Assembly (NCBI GenBank): GCA_016711705.1
Contig: JADJSK010000013.1
Span: 186,001 to 250,000, forward strand
Length of the DNA stretch: 64,000 nt
Direction: 5' to 3'
Origin: Candidatus Brachybacter algidus
Lineage (GTDB): Bacteria > Bacteroidota > Bacteroidia > Chitinophagales > Saprospiraceae
In this document: positions 27,781-36,929 of the stretch, piece by piece
How positions within the stretch are numbered: position 1 is the first letter of the stretch
How the letters are laid out: each line of letters starts with the position of its first letter
Made by a program: the position numbers and the translations under genes
Notes under the pieces: model-generated
What the model was told of the DNA's origin: nothing
The model's input: the letters and a program-made list of their open reading frames with translations, nothing else
The model's database searches: none

Positions 27781-28488
27781 AAAAAATATTTTAAATGGTA
27801 ATGTCCAAAGGAATAAATATAAGATATTTTAGAAAGCTCAATGAATATATATGATTGCATATCACGATTTTTGTTTGAAGTTAAGTGTGATATTAACATG
27901 ATAATTATTAAGGTGGAACGCAGATTTTCATGGTTGTCATGATCGGGTTATGATTTTTTTAAAATAATTTGAAGAATTGACCGATGGGAGCAGAATTTGA
28001 CGACAGCCAAATCTCTCTGTGAACCTCAAAAGCTTTCCAATCGAGGTATAATCTCAAAACCAAGCGCTGCATTAAATCAATTATGCATTCAAAAACCTCT
28101 GAGCAACTATGTGATATCAACTTAACTTTAGTTCACGCAAAGGAAGGAAGAAGCGCTAAGGACGCGAAGTGAGTACATAAATAAAAAAAATTAAAGCCAG
28201 TCTGAACGGTGTAGCATTTGACAAAAGTCAAATCTCTCTGTGAACCTGAAAAATATCCAATCGAAGTATAATCTCAAAGGCAAGCGAATTTCTAAAACAT
28301 ATTTATAATCAAAAACCTCTGTGCAACTCTGTGATATACCTTCAAAATCTCTTTTTCCCTCCATCGTAAAACATCCCTGAAAACTACCATTTTTTCTAAA
28401 TATCAACAAAATACACATGGCGCATATATTTAATGTGTTAGTTTTGTATTCTTTCAATTTATTAATTTATCATTTAAACATATATCTC
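27781..28488. repeat. Intergenic region with two degenerate repeat copies
   Basis: Two copies of a roughly 85-bp segment (27980-28065 and 28200-28285: 'CTCTGTGAACCT', 'CCAATCGA', 'GTATAATCTCAAA') are separated by about 220 bp; a third relative lies near 25950. Short GC-rich strings such as GAAGCGC and GACGCGAA also recur. No gene is supported. Confidence 0.65.
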
Positions 28489-29142
28489 ATGAAATATGCA
28501 ATACTCTTTATTGGCCTGCTTCTAGCAGGAACAGCATCCTCTCAACATGTAAGATTTGGTGTAAAAGGTGGCGGCGACATATCACTCTTCAACGCTTCCG
28601 GACCTCAGAATATCACAGCAAAGCCGGGATTCGGTGGTTATGCCGGTGGAATAGTGGAGATCGGCAAATTCGATGGATCCAGACCAAAACTACAATTCGA
28701 ATTGGTAGCATCTCAGCGCGGTATCAAAAACAATTATAAAGTAGGCGATGACATTATTTCCAAGCGGTCAATTTCACTATTTCAGTTGTCTTTCCCGGTT
28801 TTATTCAGGTATTTTATCAGGCCATCATTTAGTTTAAATGCCGGTGGTGCTTTTAATTATAATGTTTATGCTCAAGGAAAAACGACTTCAGTCAAAAACA
28901 ATACAACTGTTATCAATAAGTATATGGATAAAGACCAATTGCAGAGCGTGCAGGGTAATTTATTGTTGGGTATCAATTATTATTACATGTTGGGATTTTT
29001 CCTTGATGTGAGGTACAATTTCTTTGGCACACCATTATTGAAGGATATTGGTTCGCTTAACTACAAGGATAATTTACATACAATACAAGTGGGTGTTGGG
29101 TACAAATTCCAGCATCATGTGAAAGGGAAGGGTAAGAAGTAG
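28489..29142 (+). CDS. Outer-membrane beta-barrel protein (PorT-like)
   Basis: 217 residues from the ATG at 28489, chosen because a signal peptide starts there ('MKYAILFIGLLLAGTASSQ'). A 72-nt in-frame upstream extension has no homology-like features. The mature part begins 'HVRFGVKGGGDISLFNA' and ends on barrel strands ('DVRYNFFGTPLLKDI', 'HTIQVGVGYKFQHH'). Typical PorT/OMP_b-brl_2 architecture. Monocistronic; ligand unknown. Confidence 0.85.
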   Translation: MKYAILFIGLLLAGTASSQHVRFGVKGGGDISLFNASGPQNITAKPGFGGYAGGIVEIGKFDGSRPKLQFELVASQRGIKNNYKVGDDIISKRSISLFQLSFPVLFRYFIRPSFSLNAGGAFNYNVYAQGKTTSVKNNTTVINKYMDKDQLQSVQGNLLLGINYYYMLGFFLDVRYNFFGTPLLKDIGSLNYKDNLHTIQVGVGYKFQHHVKGKGKK

Positions 29143-29697
29143 TAGATTTTAAATACCTAAATTCTAAAAGTCAATTTCTAATAATCTATTCAAATAGTGA
29201 AGCAACTGAATAGCTTGCCGTTGACTTTAATCAACGGATATTAGATCAGAAACTAAGGACTTTATTCCTTTAGATTAAGAAACCCTTTTTAAATTGAATA
29301 GCAAAGAGGGAAGGGAGAGGGGGGGGGGGGGGGGGGGGTCCGTGTTACGCGGTAAAAGCGTGCCGCTTACGAGAAACTAAGGACTTTAGTCCCCTGGAAT
29401 TAAGAAAACATTTGGCTTCAGCCAGATATCAGACAAATTGAATAGTTAAAGCAATTGTGTCGAATTTCTTTTAATGCGACTAAAGTCGGAAGTGAGAGAA
29501 GCCTGGATCCGTCGGTTAAAACCTAGGTAAAATATATACTTTGAACAAGGAAATAATGGAGTGCTAAAATAGTTTGCCGTTGGTTTTAACCAACGGATAA
29601 GGAGTGTTAAGCCAGTTTTATTTCTCCTTCCAATTTTGTTTTCCTACTAATTTTTCTTATTTTTATAAAATTACGAACTAAAATTTAAATTATTTTC
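29143..29697. repeat. Intergenic region with palindromic repeats and a G20 tract
   Basis: The region contains a run of 20 G at 29319-29338 and three copies of the theme 'gaaactaaggacttta(t/g)tcc' / 'gccgttg(g/a)(t/c)ttta-a(c/t)caacgga' (29217-29245, 29248-29270, 29372-29392, 29576-29599). The GCCGTTGG...CCAACGG palindrome recurs elsewhere as relics. No gene is seen. Confidence 0.65.
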
Positions 29698-30600
29698 ATG
29701 GATTTTGATGAAGCATATAGTCTAATTGTAAAAAAAATTACCAATTGGTCTCATGAGTTTGTGCTCATGTTGCCTAATTTTCTAGTCGCATTAATAGCAC
29801 TTGTATTGGGGTTTCTAATAGCAAGGGGAGTAAGGAGAATTGCAAGGAAAGTTATATTTAAGGTTTCTACCAATAGCGCTTTGAATGGTTTGTTTATTTC
29901 AGTGATTTATTTTGTTTTTATTATTATAACACTATTTGTAGTGTTAAGCATTCTTCAACTTGATAAAGCTGTGGTATCTATACTTGCGGGAGCAGGAGTT
30001 CTTGGATTGGCTCTTGCCTTCGCCTTTCAGGATATTGCAGCCAATTTTATCTCAGGAGTATTTATCTCTTTACGTCGTCCTATTCAGATCGGAGATATAG
30101 TCAAAATAGGAGAATACATGGGAGAGGTAACAGACATTAATTTGAGAGATACTGTGCTTCTTACCTTTCAAGGGCAATTGGTTATTATTCCAAATAAAAG
30201 TGTATTTCAAAATCCAATCGAAAATTATTCTATGCTAGGTAAAAGACGATTGGATCTGGAAGTTGGTGTCTCTTATGGCGAAGATCTGGAGAGAGTAATG
30301 CGCATTACATTGGATGCGGTGAAGAATATTGAAGGATTGTCTAAAGATGAACAAACCACTATGTTTTATAAGGAATTTGGTGGGAGTTCGATTAATTATA
30401 CGATCCGACTATGGCTCGAGAATGTCAAACCAGCATCTTATTTGATCGTATGTAACCAAGTAATAATCAATATCAAAAAGGCCTATGATGAAAATGATAT
30501 TATGATTCCATTCCCGATCAGGACATTAGATTTTGGAATTAAGGGTGGCAAAGAACTTAGTGAAGTTAACTTGAGTATTTTGGATGGAAAAAGTAGCTAA
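29698..30600 (+). CDS. Small-conductance mechanosensitive channel (MscS family)
   Basis: 300 residues. Three N-terminal membrane helices (about 22-45, 62-85, 90-115) end in the Gly/Ala-rich pore helix 'VSILAGAGVLGLALAFAFQDI'. The MscS beta domain follows ('GVFISLRRPIQIGDIVKIGE', 'GEVTDINLRDTVLLTFQGQL', 'VIIPNKSVFQNPIENYS') and then a C-terminal alpha/beta domain. Length is typical of the minimal MscS type. It protects cells from hypo-osmotic shock. Monocistronic on the plus strand. Confidence 0.95.
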   Translation: MDFDEAYSLIVKKITNWSHEFVLMLPNFLVALIALVLGFLIARGVRRIARKVIFKVSTNSALNGLFISVIYFVFIIITLFVVLSILQLDKAVVSILAGAGVLGLALAFAFQDIAANFISGVFISLRRPIQIGDIVKIGEYMGEVTDINLRDTVLLTFQGQLVIIPNKSVFQNPIENYSMLGKRRLDLEVGVSYGEDLERVMRITLDAVKNIEGLSKDEQTTMFYKEFGGSSINYTIRLWLENVKPASYLIVCNQVIINIKKAYDENDIMIPFPIRTLDFGIKGGKELSEVNLSILDGKSS

Positions 30601-30651
30601 TTAATCTATTTTATATTTGTATTCAATTAACTAAGAAATAAAACATGGAGA

Positions 30652-31728
30652 TTAATCTTCTACTTTTTTATCGACATAATTGGAATTCAATATAGACAAT
30701 GCTCCCATGTAATCTAGTTTGAAGGAAATCAAATCTCCAACTTTATATTTCTTTTTCGTATGGGATATATCCACCACTGTCATGTCTGAACTGGCATCAA
30801 TAATTTTAAGTTTTGTATCTTCTAATATAAGATATTGAGGCTGCATGTCCAATAGTCCTATATCAAGAATAGCCCTAGTTGAACTACCACTGAGGTCATC
30901 CTGGTCATCCATTGAAAAAGAATTACCAGCCACATTTTTACCTAATTCACCAATTGGCAAATCAGGTTTTTCTGTTATTTCTATGATTTCTGCATACAGT
31001 TTGAATACATCATTGTGCATCCCTTTCATCGTTTTTCCTGTGAAAAGATCTTTTCCAAAATACAATGCCTCACCTACTCGAAAATGATTTACTGCCATTG
31101 GGCTGGCATTTTTAAGTAATAATGGAATAGCTACACTTGTGCCCCCGGAAACCCATGGAATAGTTTTTTGAAATTTTGTCTCAATCAATAATTTATACAA
31201 ACTTAATTGGATCAATTTATCTTGATTGGGCATTACGCCACTTAGACAATTTAGATTAGTACCGATCCCTGAAATCGAAATTCCATTTAAGCTCATCGCT
31301 CTTTGATAAAAGTCCAAAAGTTCTTCTCCTAATACGCCTTCCCTGAGATCCCCCATTTCAACCATGATGATGATCTTGTGAATCTTACCTTGTTTGATAG
31401 CTTCTTCTGATAGCCATTCGATTGTTCTGATCTCTGTATTGAAACTCACATCTGCATAACGAACTATTCTGGAAATACTTCTTTTAGCTGGTGGTTTGAT
31501 ATAAACTGTTTGAATTCCCGGATTTAATCTTTTAATTTTTTGAATATTACTTATTCGGGAATCATGGATTTCCATTGTTCCTAATGCAATTATTTCTTTT
31601 AGATAAATTTCATTACCGCAAAGCATCTTCGAAACGACACCCCATTCAATAATTCTGGACTTGAATAAATTATCCAGAAATTGATAATTCTGTTGAAGTT
31701 TCTTTCTGTTTAAAGTTATATATGCCAT
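30652..31728 (-). CDS. Alanine/ornithine racemase-family PLP enzyme
   Basis: 358 residues, fold-III PLP racemase without strong similarity to classical Alr at the C-terminus. The N-terminus 'AYITLNRKKLQQNYQFL' leads to the PLP-lysine motif 'GVVSKMLCGN' (Lys34). 'FNTEIRTIEWLSEEA', 'MVEMGDLREGVL' and 'FRVGEALYFGKD' match the ornithine-racemase/YhfX-like branch. It lies 3 nt downstream of a second racemase gene, so the two are co-transcribed with an M20 amidohydrolase. The amino-acid substrate is not determinable. Confidence 0.87.
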   Translation of the reverse strand: MAYITLNRKKLQQNYQFLDNLFKSRIIEWGVVSKMLCGNEIYLKEIIALGTMEIHDSRISNIQKIKRLNPGIQTVYIKPPAKRSISRIVRYADVSFNTEIRTIEWLSEEAIKQGKIHKIIIMVEMGDLREGVLGEELLDFYQRAMSLNGISISGIGTNLNCLSGVMPNQDKLIQLSLYKLLIETKFQKTIPWVSGGTSVAIPLLLKNASPMAVNHFRVGEALYFGKDLFTGKTMKGMHNDVFKLYAEIIEITEKPDLPIGELGKNVAGNSFSMDDQDDLSGSSTRAILDIGLLDMQPQYLILEDTKLKIIDASSDMTVVDISHTKKKYKVGDLISFKLDYMGALSILNSNYVDKKVED

Positions 31729-31731
31729 AAA

Positions 31732-32880
31732 TCAAATAATTTTTCTGGGTATTTCCTGACTCAATCGGGTCAGTAATTCATAATTTAATAAATTGCTGAA
31801 GTCACTAAATGACGCAACAGATAAGTCCAAATTGTCCTGCCTGCCTATTAATACAACTTCATCTCCAATGTGGATAATTAAAATCTCAGAAACATCTACC
31901 AACATCATATTCATATTAATAGTGCCGATGACCTGGCAGCGATACCCGTTGATCAACACCCTTCCCTGATTACTAAGTGTACGACTGTATCCATGCGCGT
32001 AACCTATGGGGACGACCGCAATCTTCATATTTTCGGATGCCATGTAACTATTGCCATAACCGATAAATTGTCCCTGCGTAACCTTTCTGATGCTCATGAC
32101 CTTTGATTTCCAGCTGATAACTCGACGAAGTGGATCAATGCGTTTTTTGCTTACATTGAGGTAATTGACAAATGCTTCCGGACTTGGCCAAAGGCCATAT
32201 TGCATGATACCAATACGGACCATATCCATGCAAGTCTCAGGATACATCATTGCGGCGGCAGAGCAGGCAGTATGTCTAAGAATGGGAGTAAGCCCTTCAG
32301 CACAAAATCTATCGTACATTTTTGAATATTGTGCTATTTGATTCCTGACACGATAATAATTGGCTATGCTTTCTGCCCCGGCATAATGAGTGCATAACCC
32401 TTGAAAAATGAAATGATCTTGCTCCTTTTTTAAATATTTTATTAAGGAAGAAATCTCTTTAGGTTGAAACCCTGTCCTATTCATCCCGGTTTCGATCTCA
32501 ATATGCAACATGACTTTTTTGCCAAGTTTCTTAGCTGATTTAATCGAGGCTTCCAATCTTTTCTTTTCGAAAACGTAAATCGAAACATTATTTTCAATTG
32601 CCCAAGGGATGGAAGTATTTTCGATCCAACCCATTATCATGATTTCTGCCCGATTTTTTACCACTTCATTGACCTGTCTGGCTTCGTTGCAGTCAAAAAC
32701 AGAAAAATGAGTCACACCGGATTCTAAGGCCATTGTAACAAATGGTTTAATTCCATGACCATAAGCATTTCCTTTTACTACAGATGAAATTAGGACTTTT
32801 TTGCCAAAATGTTGTTTCAGAAATTGCCAATTGCTTTCAAAAGCTTCCCGGTTTATTTCGATAAAGGAATTGTCATGCAT
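31732..32880 (-). CDS. alr: Alanine racemase
   Basis: 382 residues. PLP lysine in 'SVVKGNAYGHG' (Lys36); substrate/PLP region 'IEIETGMNRTGF', 'RHTACSAAAMMYPE', 'VRIGIMQYGLWPS'; catalytic Tyr in 'VPIGYAHGYSRTLSN'. The active-site loop usually reading 'CMDQ/CMDM' is 'GTINMNMMLVDVS', so the usual Asp is Asn. Makes D-alanine for peptidoglycan if canonical. The start overlaps the M20 amidohydrolase stop by 8 nt; the next racemase begins 3 nt after its stop. Two racemases side by side suggest the second has another substrate. Confidence 0.92.
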   Translation of the reverse strand: MHDNSFIEINREAFESNWQFLKQHFGKKVLISSVVKGNAYGHGIKPFVTMALESGVTHFSVFDCNEARQVNEVVKNRAEIMIMGWIENTSIPWAIENNVSIYVFEKKRLEASIKSAKKLGKKVMLHIEIETGMNRTGFQPKEISSLIKYLKKEQDHFIFQGLCTHYAGAESIANYYRVRNQIAQYSKMYDRFCAEGLTPILRHTACSAAAMMYPETCMDMVRIGIMQYGLWPSPEAFVNYLNVSKKRIDPLRRVISWKSKVMSIRKVTQGQFIGYGNSYMASENMKIAVVPIGYAHGYSRTLSNQGRVLINGYRCQVIGTINMNMMLVDVSEILIIHIGDEVVLIGRQDNLDLSVASFSDFSNLLNYELLTRLSQEIPRKII

Positions 32881-34003
32881 CCAGGGCCACTTTACTGATA
32901 TTGTAAAAAATGTCTATGCCGGCTTGAATGATTTCATCTGGAAAGTCATAATCGGGATTGTGCAAAGCAGGTACATTTTCACCACTTCCCAAGCCAAACA
33001 TGGCTCCTGAAAAATGCTCTGTAAAAAGCCCAAAATCCTCTCCCCATTTAAAAGGTGCATCTCTTTCTATTTTTGTCAATCCTGAATTAGTTACTGCTTT
33101 TCTCACAATATCAACAGCTTCCGAGCTATTTTCATTGGCCTTAAATTGTTGTGTCCATTCTATTTCGATGTCCAGTTTGTATTGTGCAGCGATGATGCGA
33201 GCAGTCTTTTCCAATGTTGTTTCGAGTTCCAACATTCTGTCATTTCGGGTTCTTCGGAAGGTGTAATGTACTTCTCCATTTCCTGCCGATATTCCGTAAT
33301 CCTTAGTTCCCAAATGTGCATATATCAATGTCAAAACCGCAAAATCATCGCTCTTGAAATCGGGCTGATTTTTCCTTTCAAACGACTGAATTATGGCAGC
33401 AATAGCTTGTCCCGGATTAAGCCCAAATTCAGGTTCTGCGGCATGGGACGTCTTTCCTTTCAACTTTATAATAATGCTATTGACAGCACAGGTAAAGGTA
33501 TTATCTTTGACCACAATTGCATTTTTTGGATAACCTGGAAGGTTGTGCAGTGCAAAAGCCAAATCCGGATGATAAGGTTTGAATTTTTCATCATTGTACA
33601 TAGCCACTGCTCCCATGCCATTTTCCTCAGCTGGTTGGAATAATAGAATTATTCGTCCTTTTTGAGGCCTGTCGGAAGTGAGTTTCTTTGCCAAGCCGCA
33701 CAAGATGGTGGCGTGTCCATCATAACCACATTTATGAGAAACATCTTCTGTCAATGATTTATAAGAAAAATCATTGATCTCCTGAATAGGTAAGGCATCC
33801 AATTCTGCTCGGAATAAAACTGTTTTGCCGGGTTCTTTTCCATTGAAAACGAAAAGTATTCCATCGCCTCCGACGTTAGTAATTATTTCATCCGGACCAA
33901 ATGGTTCAATAAAATTTACCACTCTTTTGGCTGTTTCTTTTTCAAAACCGGAAAGTTCAGGATGTTGATGTATTTCTTTTCTTAGTTGAATTAAGTCTTG
34001 CAT
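32873..34003 (-). CDS. M20-family metallo-amidohydrolase
   Basis: 376 residues. Typical M20D (hippurate hydrolase/IAA-amino-acid hydrolase-like) features: 'IHQHPELSGFEKETAKRVV' near the N-terminus, 'HKCGYDGHATILCG' (metal ligands Cys/His), 'FQPAEENGMGA' (catalytic Glu pair), 'SHAAEPEFGLNPGQAIA' in the lid domain and a His-containing 'ALHNPDYDFPDE' at the C-terminus. No signal peptide, so cytosolic. It likely frees amino acids from N-acyl or peptide conjugates and feeds the two racemases encoded downstream. Confidence 0.92.
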   Translation of the reverse strand: MQDLIQLRKEIHQHPELSGFEKETAKRVVNFIEPFGPDEIITNVGGDGILFVFNGKEPGKTVLFRAELDALPIQEINDFSYKSLTEDVSHKCGYDGHATILCGLAKKLTSDRPQKGRIILLFQPAEENGMGAVAMYNDEKFKPYHPDLAFALHNLPGYPKNAIVVKDNTFTCAVNSIIIKLKGKTSHAAEPEFGLNPGQAIAAIIQSFERKNQPDFKSDDFAVLTLIYAHLGTKDYGISAGNGEVHYTFRRTRNDRMLELETTLEKTARIIAAQYKLDIEIEWTQQFKANENSSEAVDIVRKAVTNSGLTKIERDAPFKWGEDFGLFTEHFSGAMFGLGSGENVPALHNPDYDFPDEIIQAGIDIFYNISKVALDA

Positions 34004-34146
34004 ATTACAATGGTATTAATTTTGTTAAATTAAAAGAGGGTAGTTTTTAAGTTGAAATGGTGATCGGCGAGAAGCGAACGGCGAACAGTCAGGCAATTAA
34101 TTGATTATAACCCCAAACGCCAAACATCAAACGCCAAACATTCAAT

Positions 34147-34581
34147 TTATTTCTGCAAACGCATTTCTAAATATTTATTAGTAAAGCCCAATTTCTCATA
34201 GAGTCCTTTTGCAGGATTATTAGGTTCTACATGTAAAGCGATCGCTCCTTCAGTTATTTCTATTGCTTTTTGCATGATTTTTTTGCCATATCCCTTACCC
34301 CTCTTACTGCTATCAACAGCTATGTACACCAGTATGTTTTCGGGAATATATCCGCTCATGCCGGTGTTATTGAGTATTGTTAGACCCACAATCTTTTCTT
34401 CATCAAATCCGATAATGATGTTTCCACCTCTTTTGGGATCTAATGCATAATCGACGCATTTTAAAATATCTTCTACTTTATCGCCATATTGTTCTAAATG
34501 TTTAAATAAAAAGGAAGCGACTGTATCGTCATCGGTGATTCTATTGTTTTTATTCGAAGGATTTATTATTTCAAATTGCAT
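34147..34581 (-). CDS. GNAT-family N-acetyltransferase
   Basis: 144 residues. The GNAT acetyl-CoA pyrophosphate loop is seen in 'YIAVDSSKRGKGYGKKIMQK' (Q/R-x-x-G-x-G/A pattern), followed by 'AIALHVEPNNPAKGLYEKLG', the usual C-terminal strand and helix. Single-domain, cytosolic; acceptor substrate unknown. It is 143 nt upstream of the amidohydrolase gene in the same direction and could be co-expressed. Confidence 0.9.
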   Translation of the reverse strand: MQFEIINPSNKNNRITDDDTVASFLFKHLEQYGDKVEDILKCVDYALDPKRGGNIIIGFDEEKIVGLTILNNTGMSGYIPENILVYIAVDSSKRGKGYGKKIMQKAIEITEGAIALHVEPNNPAKGLYEKLGFTNKYLEMRLQK

Positions 34582-35753
34582 ATTTAATTGTTTTAAGGAA
34601 ATAATTAATGAGTACTAGTTTGTGTTTCCTTTATTTAAAAAATATAATATAAAACCCACAGAGTAGATCATGTAAATAATGAATATAGTAATGTCTATAG
34701 CATCCATTTAACTACTTTTTTTGCGGTTTAATTAAAGACATATTGACATTGCCGCAAGTAAACTACGGTGTACTTATGAGAAATCAACGAATATTTTAGA
34801 GTAAAACCGAAAAATGATTCTATTGTGGGTGCAAATACGGTGTAAAGGTACGATTTTTAAAATAAATCACCTAAATCATTGATAGTTAGTCATTAATGAG
34901 CACTTTGCTATATCTTGTTTTATTATAAAGAATAATTTACTCTTTATAATTGTTGGTTTTAATTCTTGTATATTGAATAAGATGAATTTTCTTACAAAGT
35001 CCACAATTTGTAACTCAAGTTTCGGCAATTAAAAAACAAATGTAGATGGCTGATGTTAGATGTTAGATGGGGTTTAGTCAATTGATTCATATTTTTTTTA
35101 ATAGGTTTATTAGAAAAAATATCCATGTGGTTGATGGAAGGCCATCTAAAATCTACCCCGCCTTCGCTATAGCTTTGTCGGACAAGCCCGCCATCTCTGC
35201 CTTAGGCGGACAAGCTTCTAACATCTCACATCTAACATTTTACTAAAATTAAAAAAAAATCTTTAAAAAGAAAAATTTGACTAGAGAAACTTAAGTTTCT
35301 AATAATACATTACAATCTTTTATTTGATTCAGTGAGTACTTTTGAGCATTTAACGATTTCAGAAGATAAACGTGTATATACAGTTACTACTTTATTGCAA
35401 TCCCTTTAATTTCATTCAAATAATCTCATAAACCTCCAAAAAAGCAATTGAGATCGATTGCAAATAATTCTAAAGTACCCTTAAGGAACTAAGGCATTGC
35501 TGATATACGAAAGTGCATGTTAGAGAATATTGAGACATATATTGAGGATTTTGTCAAACTGAATGTTGATGACAGCTCTTTTGTACACCAAAATATACTA
35601 AAAAGTACTAAAATCAATTTAACAAATTATCGTCAAAACTATTGATCTTTGTCACTCTAACTCCTGAATTGATTTTTATTAATCTTTTTGACTTAAGAAT
35701 AATCTATCTTTAAAATAATTTCACACTCATATATCTAAAGTGTTATAATAATT
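34582..35753. other. Long AT-rich intergenic region
   Basis: 1.17 kb without a supported gene. It contains one copy of a MITE-like element (35013-35296, listed separately). The remaining sequence is AT-rich with no convincing tRNA, terminator or coding frame. Confidence 0.6.
35013..35296 (-). mobile_element. MITE-like element, copy 1 (degenerate right end)
   Basis: This is an inverted copy of the element at 38925-39175; internal identity is high over the whole length, including segments around 'TTAGTCAATTGATTCATATTT' and the subterminal ATGTTAGATGTTAGA. The left end is ACTCAAGTTTCGG (perfect); the right end GAGAAACTTAAGT matches the inverted end at 10 of 13 positions. No target duplication is visible, so this copy looks older. 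It has an additional ~30-bp internal segment ('GCCCGCCATCTCTGCC'). Confidence 0.75.
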
Positions 35754-36551
35754 ATGGTTAATGTTATCAAAAGAAACAATGTAGTGGTATCCGGACAAGG
35801 CGAACAAGTTATTTTGTTCGCTCATGGTTTCGGATGTGATCAAAAGGCTTGGAATTACATAAAGAGTTCCTTTGAAGACGATTATAAGATTGTCATGTTT
35901 GATTATGTAGGTGCCGGCAATTCAGATCTATCCGCGTACAAAGCTGAAAGATATGATTCTTTATATGGATATGCTAAGGATATCCTTGAGATTTGTGAAG
36001 AATTAGATCTTAAGGAGGTGATTTTTGTGGGACACTCGGTCAGTGCAATGATAGGAGCTTTGGCATCAATTGACAAACCTGATTTATTCAAAAAGTTGAT
36101 TTTTATAGGACCTTCTCCATGCTACATTCATAAGGAAAATTATAAGGGAGCTTTTGACCAGGAAACTATTGACGGCTTATTTGAAGTAATGGAAGAGGAT
36201 TATATTGGATGGGCCAATTCCCTTGCTCCGGCTATCATGGATCGAGATAATGGTCCGGAACTTGGCGAAGAACTAATAAATAATTTTTGTTCAATAGATC
36301 CTGTAATCGCCAGACAATTTGCCAAAGTTACCTTCCTGTCTGATAATAGACCTGATCTTCCCTTTATTCCAGTTGAAAACCTTACTATCCAGAGTTCTGA
36401 AGATATGATAGCGCCACTCTACATAGGACAATATATGAATGAGAATGTCCCGAATAATACCTTAGTAGTTCTGAATGCTAAGGGACATTGTCTCCACATG
36501 AGTCATCCTGAAGAGACTGTAAGAGTAATAAAGGATTTTATAAAACTTTGA
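35754..36551 (+). CDS. RsbQ-like alpha/beta hydrolase
   Basis: 265 residues, no signal peptide. It closely matches the RsbQ/KAI2/D14-type alpha/beta hydrolases: oxyanion region 'LFAHGFGCDQKAW', nucleophile elbow 'FVGHSVSAMIGALASI' (Ser95), 'FIGPSPCYIHKENYKGAF', acid in 'TIQSSEDMIAP' and base in 'NAKGHCLHMSHP'. Spacing is nearly that of Bacillus RsbQ, which activates the sigma-B phosphatase RsbP by an unknown small molecule. Here the next gene, 61 nt downstream, encodes a small sigma-region-2-like protein, and no RsbP homologue is nearby. Confidence 0.9.
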   Translation: MVNVIKRNNVVVSGQGEQVILFAHGFGCDQKAWNYIKSSFEDDYKIVMFDYVGAGNSDLSAYKAERYDSLYGYAKDILEICEELDLKEVIFVGHSVSAMIGALASIDKPDLFKKLIFIGPSPCYIHKENYKGAFDQETIDGLFEVMEEDYIGWANSLAPAIMDRDNGPELGEELINNFCSIDPVIARQFAKVTFLSDNRPDLPFIPVENLTIQSSEDMIAPLYIGQYMNENVPNNTLVVLNAKGHCLHMSHPEETVRVIKDFIKL

Positions 36552-36612
36552 TTGTCAATTAATTTTCCTAAATTTAAGTTGTTTTTAGTTTAAAATTTTA
36601 GAATTGAAAGAA

Positions 36613-36894
36613 ATGAGCAAATCAGATGACAATAAAATAATTGAGGAATATGACAGGATTGCACCTATAATCTATGGTAATATTTTGAATCAAGTCCCGC
36701 AGGAACCTATTGCAAATAATATTTTTGAAAAGGTAATGGTTGAAGTTTTGGCAGAAGATTTACCTCAAAACGAGAGCTTGCAAAGTCCCATTATAACCAT
36801 ACTTAATAAAGCCCGTAAAAAAAGTAAAAAGACCATCGATTCACTGAATTTATTTAGGGAATGTAGTGGTGGAATTGAAGTGAAAAAGAGTTGA
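36613..36894 (+). CDS. Small protein resembling a stand-alone ECF sigma region 2
   Basis: 93 residues from ATG 36613 (a TTG three codons upstream is an alternative). The order of features resembles region 2 of ECF sigma factors: 'YDRIAPIIYGNILNQVPQEP' (like 'YDKYAPALYG.I..IV'), 'ANNIFEKVMVEV' (like 'AEDVLQETFVKV') and 'ITILNKARKKSKKTIDSLN' (like 'TWLLNIARNTAID'). No region 4 exists before the stop. It may be a decoy or co-regulator tied to the RsbQ-like hydrolase upstream. The similarity is by eye and remote. Confidence 0.6.
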   Translation: MSKSDDNKIIEEYDRIAPIIYGNILNQVPQEPIANNIFEKVMVEVLAEDLPQNESLQSPIITILNKARKKSKKTIDSLNLFRECSGGIEVKKS

Positions 36895-36929
36895 GAAGTT
36901 AACAGTTTTTAGAAGTCAGAAGTCAGAAG

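Noticed and set aside
28191..28457. Minus-strand 88-codon frame before the barrel gene
   Set aside because: It runs through a repeat copy and the leader of the barrel gene, with no family-like sequence.
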